DNA from: JBBRFH01 sp038224615 | GTDB taxonomy: Bacteria; Planctomycetota; Phycisphaerae; Tepidisphaerales; Tepidisphaeraceae | DNA length: 7,017 nucleotides | Assembly: GCA_038224615.1 (NCBI GenBank) | Contig: JBBRFH010000186.1 | Coordinates: 1-7,017 of the forward strand | Direction: 5' to 3' | Shown here: piece after piece, positions 1 through 5,530 of the stretch | Layout: the number at the start of each line of letters is the position of its first letter | How positions within the stretch are numbered: the first letter of the stretch is position 1 | Notes under the pieces: generated by a model | Databases searched by the model: none | Told to the model about the DNA's origin: nothing | Seen by the model: only the letters and a program-made list of their open reading frames with translations | Program-made: the position numbers and the translations under genes

Positions 1-1031
1 CGTAAAGAGAGTTGCTGGCGTCCGAACCGCACCGCGCGGCGAAGGATCCGTCTTAGCACATACCCGCGCCCTTCGTTGCTCGGAATTGCCCCATCCGTCA
101 GAGCGAAAGTTAAACAACGAATGTGGTCGGCGATCACTCGAAAAGCGATGTCATGCCGCAGCTGCGCATCGGCAGCTTCGGCAATCGGGTCGGCCACGTT
201 GGTTTTGGGGAAGCTCCCGGTATAACGCAGTGAAGAAATTTCGGAAATCCGTTGAAACAATGGGGCCCAGATGTCGGTGCCGTAGTTGTCGTCCTTCTGC
301 TGTAAGACCTGGCAAAGCCGCTCAAGGCCCATGCCGGTATCAACGTGCTGGGCTGGCAGGGTTGTGAGTTTGCCGCCCTCATCACGGTTGTATTGGATGA
401 AGACCAGGTTCCAGATTTCCATGACGCGCGGGTCTTCGCCGTTGACCAGCGGGCCGCCGGACTTGTCGGGGGTGCGGTCGTAGTAGATCTCGGTACACGG
501 GCCGCACGGGCCGGTGTCGCCCATTTCCCAGAAGTTGTCCTTGCCGAAGTAGTGGATGTGATCATCGGGCAGCTTGGCGACTTGCTTCCAGATGTTGGCG
601 GCGTCGGTGTCACGGGGCACGCCGTGCTCGGGATCACCCTCGAAGCAACTGACGTGGATGCGCTCGGGATCGAGCTTGAAGACCTGCGTGAGCAGCTCCC
701 AGGCCATCTCGATGGCGCCCTGCTTGAAATAGTCGCCGAAGCTCCAATTGCCGAGCATCTCAAAGAACGTGTGATGCCGTCGCGATCGGCCGACGTCGTC
801 GAGATCGTTGTGCTTGCCGCCGGCGCGGATGCACTTCTGCGTGTCGACCGCCCGCGTGTAGGCGCGCTTTTCCTGGCCGAGAAAGATCGGCTTGAACTGG
901 TTCATTCCTGCGTTGGTGAACAGCAGCGTCGGGTCATCGTGCGGGACGACCGGCGAACTGGGCACGAACGTGTGTCCGTGCTTTCGCACGAAGAAATCGA
1001 TATAGGCTTTTCGGATCTCAGCAGACGTCAT
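1..1031 (-). CDS. alaS: Alanyl-tRNA synthetase, N-terminal 343 residues (cut by left edge)
   Basis: Class II aminoacyl-tRNA synthetase that charges tRNA-Ala with alanine in the cytoplasm. The minus frame is open from ATG at 1031 to base 1. The N-terminus starts MTSAEIRKAYIDFF, matching the usual AlaRS start. Visible landmarks are DPTLLFTNAGMNQFK (33-47), RHHTFFEMLGNWSFGDYF (85-102, motif 2 with its ATP-contacting Arg), NFWEMGDTGPCGPCTEIYYD (166-185), EIWNLVFIQYNR (205-216), DTGMGLERL (231-239, motif 3) and GRGYVLRRILRRAVR (321-335). This covers the aminoacylation domain. The rest of the usual roughly 870-residue protein, including the editing and C-Ala domains, lies beyond the window. NDLDDVG (75-81) and the LVNGEDPRV/EIWNLVFIQYNR block look closer to eukaryotic AlaRS than to the E. 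coli type (judged from memory). No strong Shine-Dalgarno precedes the ATG. It is separated by 459 bases from the next minus-strand gene, so probably has its own promoter. Confidence 0.97.
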   Translation of the reverse strand, partial: MTSAEIRKAYIDFFVRKHGHTFVPSSPVVPHDDPTLLFTNAGMNQFKPIFLGQEKRAYTRAVDTQKCIRAGGKHNDLDDVGRSRRHHTFFEMLGNWSFGDYFKQGAIEMAWELLTQVFKLDPERIHVSCFEGDPEHGVPRDTDAANIWKQVAKLPDDHIHYFGKDNFWEMGDTGPCGPCTEIYYDRTPDKSGGPLVNGEDPRVMEIWNLVFIQYNRDEGGKLTTLPAQHVDTGMGLERLCQVLQQKDDNYGTDIWAPLFQRISEISSLRYTGSFPKTNVADPIAEAADAQLRHDIAFRVIADHIRCLTFALTDGAIPSNEGRGYVLRRILRRAVRFGRQQLSL

Positions 1032-1132
1032 TGGTTTACTCGCGACGGGGGATGATAAAGGGGGCGGTTTGATTGTCGAGCCTCTGGCAGGGCTAGCGGA
1101 TTTCGGCTCTCGCGCCCGCGCGACTTCTGTAT

Positions 1133-1159
1133 CCATCTGCGTAAACTGCGCACTCTGCG
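1133..1159. repeat. Three imperfect 9-nt tandem units ending in CTGCG
   Basis: The units read CCATCTGCG, TAAACTGCG and CACTCTGCG, spaced exactly 9 nt apart. They resemble the NAATCTGTG units that build the large palindrome at 3832-3904, so this may be a decayed single-arm copy of that repeat family. There is no inverted partner nearby. Similarity is by eye over short units, so the link is tentative. Confidence 0.35.
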
Positions 1160-1422
1160 TCGCTCGATCCGCAGCCGTCGCGCGGAACCTGCCAAAATGG
1201 CAAGTGGGTTTGTTTGTTCATTTTTGATTTGCGCGCTCCCTTTCCCCCCCCGAACCCCAGGCGCACGACCGAAACGAGAGGTTGTGCGCGCAGTGTGACT
1301 CATCCATAAGAACAGGTCAGTTGCGCCAATCCGGGCAGAAATGCGCAACGCGCAATCGAAAATGCACCGAAATACGAGCAAAAAATTTCGTTTATGACTC
1401 CGAAGTGCGTTGCGCTCATTTC

Positions 1423-1484
1423 GTACTGTGGGCTTCCAGCCCACAGCATTCCGGCCGAGGATGTGGGCTGGAAGTCCACAGTAC
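1423..1484. repeat. REP-pair (BIME-like) nested palindrome with GTAC feet
   Basis: Two 23-nt arms (1423-1445 and 1462-1484) are inverted copies with a single difference, separated by a 16-nt spacer. Each arm is also a hairpin by itself: left GTAC then TGTGGGCT-TCC-AGCCCACA (1427-1445); right TGTGGGCT-GGA-AGTCCACA (1462-1480) then GTAC. A tetranucleotide at the foot of a hairpin, in a pair of inverted units, is the architecture of REP/BIME elements mobilised by RAYT (TnpA-REP, IS200-like tyrosine transposases), whose tetranucleotide is classically GTAG. It starts 6 bases past the stop of the minus-strand methyltransferase, so its transcript could also act as a 3'-end stabiliser or terminator; no U-tract is evident. 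Confidence 0.75.
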
Positions 1485-1490
1485 CGAGGA

Positions 1491-2231
1491 TCACGCCCGG
1501 TGCGGCGCGATCAGTTCCGCCATCGCGTTCAGGTCGGCGTCGCCTCGGATCGCGATGAAGTTGCCCCAGGCGTCGGGGTGGTGGAGGGCGCAGGGGTATT
1601 GCTGCATCGCGTGCCAGGTGTGACCGCTGCCGTATTTGACGAGGGGTTGCCACTCGGAGCAGTAGACGATGTAGCCCTGATCCACCAGCAGTTTGGCGAT
1701 GTCGTGATAGCTCGTGCCGACGTGGCGCGTCTTCAACTCATCGAACTCCGCCATCACCACCTCGGGTTTGATGCGCCAGTCGTGCCCGCGGAGCACGAAC
1801 AGGTCGTAGCCTTCGGTGTCGATCTTGAGGTAGTCGATGTGCTCGATGCCGAATTCGGGCAATTCGATCGAAAGCGTTGTCACGGGGACCGACTCGCTTG
1901 GCGTGTGCGAATCACGGAAGGGGACCAGCGAGGAGATGCCGGTCGACTCGGCCGAGGTGTAGAACTGCATCGACTTGGCAGGCTTTTCCCCGACGGCGGC
2001 GCGGATGAGGGTGAGTTGTGGGTTCGATAAAAACTGCTGTAGCTTGGGCAATTTGGTCGAATCAGGCTCAAAGGCCACGCAGCGCCAGCCCTGTTGGAGG
2101 TACGGCCGAAACGATGTGCCGAACTGGGCGCCGACGTCGATCATCACGCCTGCCGTCCCCGAAGGACGCGGCACGCGGGAGAAATAGTCGGCGATCAGTT
2201 TCGCCTCGTCGTACTGGAGTGATAGCGCCAT
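1491..2231 (-). CDS. FkbM-family SAM-dependent methyltransferase (copy 1)
   Basis: Predicted class I methyltransferase that moves a methyl group from S-adenosylmethionine to a hydroxyl. FkbM relatives O-methylate polyketides and surface glycans; the substrate here is unknown. The 246-residue reading has motif I GVMIDVGAQFGTSF (28-41, D32-x-G34-x3-G38), the acidic end of beta-2 in VAFEPDS (E55), and the FkbM signature DYLKIDTEGYDLFVLRG (133-149, with K136, D138, E140). The length suits a single-domain FkbM protein. No signal peptide or membrane segment is seen. Start: ATG at 2231 (MALSLQYDEAK) is preferred because the upstream ATG at 2276 adds a cysteine-containing leader unlike the family and runs 47 bases into the divergent gene. 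Neither start has a good Shine-Dalgarno. It is transcribed away from the rest of the glycan genes and ends beside a REP-pair repeat. Confidence 0.9.
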   Translation of the reverse strand: MALSLQYDEAKLIADYFSRVPRPSGTAGVMIDVGAQFGTSFRPYLQQGWRCVAFEPDSTKLPKLQQFLSNPQLTLIRAAVGEKPAKSMQFYTSAESTGISSLVPFRDSHTPSESVPVTTLSIELPEFGIEHIDYLKIDTEGYDLFVLRGHDWRIKPEVVMAEFDELKTRHVGTSYHDIAKLLVDQGYIVYCSEWQPLVKYGSGHTWHAMQQYPCALHHPDAWGNFIAIRGDADLNAMAELIAPHRA

Positions 2232-3000
2232 GCTCAGCACTGTATCGCAAGACGAGGGGCAAGTAATCAGGGGCATGAAGCCTGTGGTGACGCGCGAGAT
2301 CGTCCCGCCGTCTACCGAATTTCGGCCCTACATCAAGCCGTTTCGCGTCGGCCGGCATGCGATGCGGTTTTTGTTCGCCACGCCCGAGGCGCAGCAGTGG
2401 TACGACCCGATCAAGCCGTACGCGCAGCTCGAATACGGATGGGTCGCGGCGAACCTGAATCTTGAAGGCCAGCACGTCGTCGACGTCGGCACGCACCACG
2501 GGCACTACGCGCTGCTGCTGGCGTCGATGGGCGCTGCTTCGCTGACGTGCGTGGATGCCGTCGAGAGCAACTGTGCGATCGCCGAAGCCAATCTTTGTCT
2601 CAACGGCTTCGACCCGGCGGTGCGGCATCTGGCGATCACGACGAAGCAGGGCAAGGTCCAATTCACCGGCGAATCCAATGGCCGGGTGGTCGAGCGCGGG
2701 GTGATCGAGGTTTCCGGCGTGCGCCTTCCGACCGTTGCCGTCAATGCCACGGTCATCAAGCTTGACATCGAAGGCGAAGAGTTCCGCGTCATCCCCGACC
2801 AGATCGACGAACTGCCCAGCGCCCACACATGGATCGTCGAGATTCACCCGTGGAAAACCCGCGACCCGCACAAACTGATGCCGATCCTGCAGGAACGCTT
2901 CAGCGACATTCGCTGGATTAACCGGGCCGCAATGACAGTCGAGCCGTACCCGGGTGATGCGGACTGGTCGACGCATACGACCGTGATCTGTCGGCGGTGA
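2230..3000 (+). CDS. FkbM-family SAM-dependent methyltransferase (copy 2)
   Basis: Predicted class I methyltransferase, likely an O-methyltransferase for a glycan or related metabolite. The 256-residue reading has motif I HVVDVGTHHGHYALLLA (82-98, D85, G87, G91), an acidic beta-2 end in CVDAVESN, and the FkbM block VIKLDIEGEEFRVI (175-188, K177, D179, E181), followed by WIVEIHPWK. Motif I is unusual in having three histidines where the family commonly has an Asn-rich turn. Start: ATG 2230 has GGAG ten bases upstream (2216-2219). ATG 2275 (MKPVVTREIV) is the alternative and would leave a 43-base gap to the divergent gene. It differs considerably from its two FkbM neighbours, so this is not a recent tandem duplication. 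It leads the plus-strand run, 52 bases ahead of copy 3, and the two are probably co-transcribed. Confidence 0.88.
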   Translation: MLSTVSQDEGQVIRGMKPVVTREIVPPSTEFRPYIKPFRVGRHAMRFLFATPEAQQWYDPIKPYAQLEYGWVAANLNLEGQHVVDVGTHHGHYALLLASMGAASLTCVDAVESNCAIAEANLCLNGFDPAVRHLAITTKQGKVQFTGESNGRVVERGVIEVSGVRLPTVAVNATVIKLDIEGEEFRVIPDQIDELPSAHTWIVEIHPWKTRDPHKLMPILQERFSDIRWINRAAMTVEPYPGDADWSTHTTVICRR

Positions 3001-3037
3001 GCGATCCTGCCGGTGGACGGGGGTTGCCGAGCGGTTG

Positions 3038-3043
3038 AAGGAG
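3038..3043 (+). promoter_or_regulatory. Shine-Dalgarno AAGGAG fixing the start of FkbM copy 3
   Basis: AAGGAG lies nine bases before ATG 3053. It decides between that ATG and an in-frame TTG at 3035, which lies upstream of the site and so could not use it. Confidence 0.8.
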
Positions 3044-3052
3044 ATTCGATAT

Positions 3053-3772
3053 ATGAGCGCCATGCCCAAGCCCGTCTGGACGCCGCGAATTGCCCAGGTC
3101 GACACGATCGTGCCGGGCTGCCGGTTTCACGTCGGATCGGGCACGGAAAATTTCCGCGTCACGCAGTTTGGCGGCGAACTGGAGTTCACTCGCCGGATGA
3201 TGGAGGAGATTCGCTCCGGCGACGTCTTCTTCGATATCGGCGCGTGCATCGGTTTTGTCGCGGTGCATGCACGAAAGCGCGGCGCCGGCGTGGTGGCGTT
3301 CGAGCCGGAGCCATCGTTCCGCGCTCGCCTGAAGGAAAACCTTGCCCTTAACGGCCAGCACGATGTGCCCGTGGTCGACTGGGCCGTTTCGGACGCAGTC
3401 GGCACGGCGACGCTGTTTACCGACGGCGCGCACGGCACGTCGCCCACGCTTGCGACCACGGCGCCCCGCGACGCGGTCGAGATCAGCACCGGCACCATCG
3501 ACAACGGCCTGGCGACCGAGAATCTTCCTTGGCCGACGCTGATGAAGATGGACATCGAGGGCGCCGAGGTGCGGGCATTGCGCGGGATGCGGGGCCTGCT
3601 TCGCAGCAGCAACAAGCCGCGCGCGATCTTCATCGAAGTCCACCCGCCGATGATCCAGACCTTCGGCGACGACGTCTCAGAACTGCACGCCATCCTCACG
3701 CGAGCCGGCTACGAACTGGCCACTGAGGAAGGGCGCTGGGAGCAATTACACCACATCTGGCGCGCCTGCTGA
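3053..3772 (+). CDS. FkbM-family SAM-dependent methyltransferase (copy 3)
   Basis: Predicted SAM-dependent O-methyltransferase, 239 residues. Motif I is DVFFDIGACIGFVAVHA (57-73; D61, G63, G67), followed by AFEPEPS with the ribose-contacting acidic residue E84. The FkbM block is LMKMDIEGAEVRALRG (163-178; K165, D167, E169), then IFIEVHPP. These are the clearest FkbM motifs of the three copies. The start at 3053 is set by a strong AAGGAG nine bases upstream; an in-frame TTG at 3035 would add six residues but has no ribosome site. No signal peptide or transmembrane segment is seen, so it acts in the cytoplasm. It follows copy 2 by 52 bases. A long palindromic repeat follows about 60 bases after its stop and may separate it from the next gene at the transcript level. 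Confidence 0.92.
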   Translation: MSAMPKPVWTPRIAQVDTIVPGCRFHVGSGTENFRVTQFGGELEFTRRMMEEIRSGDVFFDIGACIGFVAVHARKRGAGVVAFEPEPSFRARLKENLALNGQHDVPVVDWAVSDAVGTATLFTDGAHGTSPTLATTAPRDAVEISTGTIDNGLATENLPWPTLMKMDIEGAEVRALRGMRGLLRSSNKPRAIFIEVHPPMIQTFGDDVSELHAILTRAGYELATEEGRWEQLHHIWRAC

Positions 3773-3781
3773 GCATCCGAG

Positions 3782-3820
3782 CCGCGAAGGCGCGAAACAC
3801 GCGAAGAATACGCGAAGAAG
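3782..3820 (+). repeat. Four near-tandem CGCGAAR units
   Basis: Units begin at 3783, 3791, 3800 and 3811 (CGCGAAGG, CGCGAAACA, CGCGAAGAATA, CGCGAAGAAG). A single inverted copy, CTTCGCGG, lies at 3914-3921 beyond the palindrome, pairing with CCGCGAAG at 3782-3789. The units therefore bracket the 3832-3904 palindrome and may belong to the same roughly 140-bp element. Confidence 0.55.
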
Positions 3821-3831
3821 AGGAATGCATT

Positions 3832-3904
3832 GGAACCACAGATTGCGCAGATTTCACAGATTCAGAGAAAATGAATCTGTGGAATCTGTGCAATCTGTGG
3901 TTCC
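3832..3904. repeat. 33-bp inverted repeat built of 9-nt units
   Basis: Arms 3832-3864 and 3872-3904 match at 31 of 33 positions around a 7-nt loop (GAGAAAA). Both differences become G-U wobbles in plus-strand RNA, so the transcript can form an uninterrupted 33-bp stem. Each arm is three 9-nt units: CACAGATTG, CGCAGATTT, CACAGATTC on the left (3837-3863), and GAATCTGTG, GAATCTGTG, CAATCTGTG on the right (3873-3899). I recall closely similar CAGATT/AATCTG palindromes scattered through planctomycete and verrucomicrobial genomes, so this is probably a dispersed family. It could terminate or protect the upstream transcript, but no T-run follows the stem. Confidence 0.85.
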
Positions 3905-3977
3905 TTGGCTTTGCTTCGCGGATCTTGTTACGCCCGATAACTAAAGGGATCGCGGGTAACCGGCCGATGTGAGAGGC

Positions 3978-4787
3978 ATGAGTTTCTTCAGCAATGCCGC
4001 CGCGCAGGTCATGGGTCAGAAGAACCAGCGCACCCTTTGGCGCATGATCGAGCAGCAGGACCCGCGCTATCGCACGTCGATGCGGCGCATCCCGAAGTTT
4101 CACAACAAGCACGCCGGGCGGCGCTGTTTCATCATCGGCAACGGTCCGAGCCTCAAGAACACCGACCTCACGTTGCTGAAGAACGAAGTCACCTTCGGCC
4201 TCAACCGCATCTACATGAACTTCGATGCGATGGGGTACGAGACGACCTACCACGTATGCGTCAATGAGCTGGTCGTTGAGCAGTGCGCCAAGGAAATCGC
4301 GGCGCTCAAGATGCCGAAGTTCAGCGGCTGGCACTGCCGCGACCTGATTGATTTCACGCCCGACATGCACTTCCTGTGGACGCGCTCGGGACTGCGGAGC
4401 TGGTTCTTCACCGATCTCACCGAAGGCTGCTGGGAAGGCAGCACGGTGACGATGGTGGCGATCCAGCTTGCGTTCTACATGGGCTTCAGCGAAGTGGTGA
4501 TGATCGGCGTCGATCACAGCTACAAATTCGAGGGCAAGCCGCACGCGGCGGTCGTCTCCACCGGCGATGACCCGAATCATTTCAACGACCAATACTTCGG
4601 CAAGGGCTTTAAGTGGCACCTGCCAGACCTGGAAGGCAGCGAGATGAGCTACCGCGTCGCCGACTTCGTCTACAAGCAGAACGGCCGCCGAATCATCGAC
4701 GCAACCGTGGGCGGGAAACTGCAGGTGTTTCCGAAGGTGGACTACTACTCGTTGTTTGACGGCAAGCCGACGCTCAAGGCGGCGTAA
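3978..4787 (+). CDS. MptE-like (DUF115) protein, possible GT42-like glycosyltransferase
   Basis: 269 residues, cytoplasmic, no membrane segment. Near the N-terminus RRCFIIGNGPSLKNTDLTLL (48-67) is a nucleotide-binding P-loop-like turn, then TFGLNRIY (72-79). The core GCWEGSTVTMVAIQLAFYMG (150-169) leads to EVVMIGVDHSY (172-182), with D179 at a strand end. This is the pattern of the MptE-like/DUF115 family, whose bacterial members occur in glycan and flagellin-glycosylation loci. The same order (GNGPSLK, then a small-residue helix, then IxGxD) is seen in GT42 sialyltransferases such as CstI/CstII, and the next gene makes a CMP-linked donor. Transferase activity is inferred. Start: an in-frame TAA at 3957-3959 bounds the gene on the left; GTG 3969 is the alternative. 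Neither start has a well-spaced ribosome site. Confidence 0.85.
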   Translation: MSFFSNAAAQVMGQKNQRTLWRMIEQQDPRYRTSMRRIPKFHNKHAGRRCFIIGNGPSLKNTDLTLLKNEVTFGLNRIYMNFDAMGYETTYHVCVNELVVEQCAKEIAALKMPKFSGWHCRDLIDFTPDMHFLWTRSGLRSWFFTDLTEGCWEGSTVTMVAIQLAFYMGFSEVVMIGVDHSYKFEGKPHAAVVSTGDDPNHFNDQYFGKGFKWHLPDLEGSEMSYRVADFVYKQNGRRIIDATVGGKLQVFPKVDYYSLFDGKPTLKAA

Positions 4788-4799
4788 CGCTTCTATCGC

Positions 4800-4818
4800 C
4801 TCTCCCGGAGGGGGAGAG
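4800..4818. repeat. Short perfect hairpin CTCTCCC / GGGAGAG
   Basis: Seven-bp arms (4800-4806 and 4812-4818) surround the loop GGAGG, in the 53-base gap between the MptE-like gene and the cytidylyltransferase, ten bases before the latter's ribosome site. No T-run follows, so it is a poor intrinsic terminator. It may be a fragment of a dispersed CTCTCCCGGAGGG-type repeat, or a local mRNA structure affecting translation of the next gene. Confidence 0.5.
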
Positions 4819-4840
4819 ACCGGATCACGGAGGATCGAAT

Positions 4841-5530
4841 ATGAAACCCAGAATCGCCGCGATCGTTCCGATGCGGGCGGACTCCAAGCGAGTCCCCGGC
4901 AAGAACTGGCGTCCGCTCGGCGGGCGGCCGTTGTTCGCGCACGTGGTGGGGGCGCTGCAGAACTGCGGATGGGTGGACGAGATCGTCATCGACACCGACA
5001 GCGACACCATCCGCTCGATCGCGCGGCGTGAATTTCCCGGCGCGACGTTGATCGATCGTCCCGAGCACCTGCGCGACGACAAGCTGCCGATGAACGACGT
5101 GCTGCTGCACACGACATCGTGCGTCGACGCCGATCTGTACCTCCAGACGCACAGCACCAATCCGCTGCTCCGCGCCGAGACGATTGCCCGCGCGGTCGAA
5201 CAATTCGTTGACGCCAATGGCACCTACGACTCGCTTTTCGGCGTGACACGTCTGCAACAGCGACTGTGGGACCAGCTCACGCGACCCGTCAATCACAACC
5301 CCGCCATTCTGCTGCGCACGCAGGATCTGCCGCCGATTTATGGAGAGAATTCGTGTTTGTATCTGTTCTCACGCAACGGGCTGATCAACAGTCACAACCG
5401 CATCGGCGCCCGGCCGCTGATGTTTGAGATCGACCGCATCGAAGCGTGGGACATCGACGAAGAAACGGATTTCACGATCGCCGAGATGCTCTACCAGGCA
5501 ATCCAGCAGAAAAGGAGCGCCGCGGCATGA
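4841..5530 (+). CDS. Acylneuraminate/Kdo-type cytidylyltransferase (CMP-sugar synthetase family)
   Basis: Predicted to condense CTP with an acidic sugar or related acid, giving a CMP-activated donor and pyrophosphate. The 229 residues begin with the CTP-binding signature IVPMRADSKRVPGKN (8-22; R12, S15, K16, R17, K21, N22). The central motif is LYLQTHSTNPLLRAETI (99-115), in place of the LLQPTSPLR-like segment of classic NeuA. Near the end AWDIDEETDF (202-211; D204, D206) matches the family's metal-binding Asp region. The start is firm: GGAGG (4829-4833) lies seven bases ahead of the ATG. Its stop overlaps the next start (ATGA at 5527-5530), indicating translational coupling with the dehydrogenase. 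NeuA, PseF, LegF and KdsB homologues share this fold. The altered central motif and absence of NeuB/KdsA nearby mean the substrate cannot be assigned, so no gene symbol is given. Confidence 0.9.
   Translation: MKPRIAAIVPMRADSKRVPGKNWRPLGGRPLFAHVVGALQNCGWVDEIVIDTDSDTIRSIARREFPGATLIDRPEHLRDDKLPMNDVLLHTTSCVDADLYLQTHSTNPLLRAETIARAVEQFVDANGTYDSLFGVTRLQQRLWDQLTRPVNHNPAILLRTQDLPPIYGENSCLYLFSRNGLINSHNRIGARPLMFEIDRIEAWDIDEETDFTIAEMLYQAIQQKRSAAA
5512..5517 (+). promoter_or_regulatory. Shine-Dalgarno AAGGAG fixing the dehydrogenase start
   Basis: AAGGAG sits inside the last codons of the cytidylyltransferase, nine bases before ATG 5527. It rules out the in-frame ATG at 5446, which would add 27 Arg-rich residues translated out of frame from the upstream gene. 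Confidence 0.85.

Larger units (their letters stand above)
1032..1490. other. Gene-free stretch upstream of alaS
   Basis: These 459 bases lie between the alaS start and the stop of the minus-strand methyltransferase. Reading frames here have no recognisable protein and are Arg/Ser-rich noise. Contents: an AT-richer patch (about 1204-1230), a run of eight C (about 1244-1251), a small palindrome TGCCA-AAA-TGGCA (1190-1202), a 10-bp hairpin with one wobble (1261-1270 with 1280-1289), a 9-bp inverted repeat GCGCAACGC (1343-1351) / GCGTTGCGC (1407-1415), and the REP-pair element at 1423-1484. The alaS promoter should be here, but I see no convincing -35/-10 pair. Confidence 0.7.

Noticed and set aside
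134..763. 209-codon minus-strand open frame
   Set aside because: Out-of-frame shadow of alaS on the same strand, Ser/Thr/Arg-rich low-complexity translation.
345..1055. 236-codon plus-strand open frame
   Set aside because: Lies antisense to alaS, whose minus-frame translation has unmistakable conserved motifs throughout; the plus frame has none and reflects GC-rich codon bias.
1028..1444. 138-codon minus-strand open frame between alaS and the methyltransferase
   Set aside because: Arg-rich, no family resemblance, starts inside a palindromic repeat and ends over the alaS start; more likely chance.
1410..2030. 206-codon plus-strand open frame
   Set aside because: Begins in the REP-like repeat and runs antisense to FkbM copy 1, which carries the real motifs.
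2068..3105. 345-codon minus-strand open frame
   Set aside because: Longest frame here, but antisense to FkbM copy 2 and full of Arg/Asp/Val repeats typical of the opposite strand of GC-rich genes.
2918..3643. 241-codon minus-strand open frame
   Set aside because: Antisense shadow of FkbM copy 3.
3773..3977. CRISPR-like array
   Set aside because: The repeats are 7-9-nt units and one large inverted repeat, with no regular spacers or cas genes.
3696..4619. 307-codon minus-strand open frame
   Set aside because: Antisense to the MptE-like gene and reads through the palindrome; the HRFHRF-type run is a translation of repeat units.
5446..5526. 27-residue N-terminal extension of the dehydrogenase
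   Set aside because: Out of frame with and inside the cytidylyltransferase; the ATG at 5527 has a proper ribosome site and matches the family's N-terminus.
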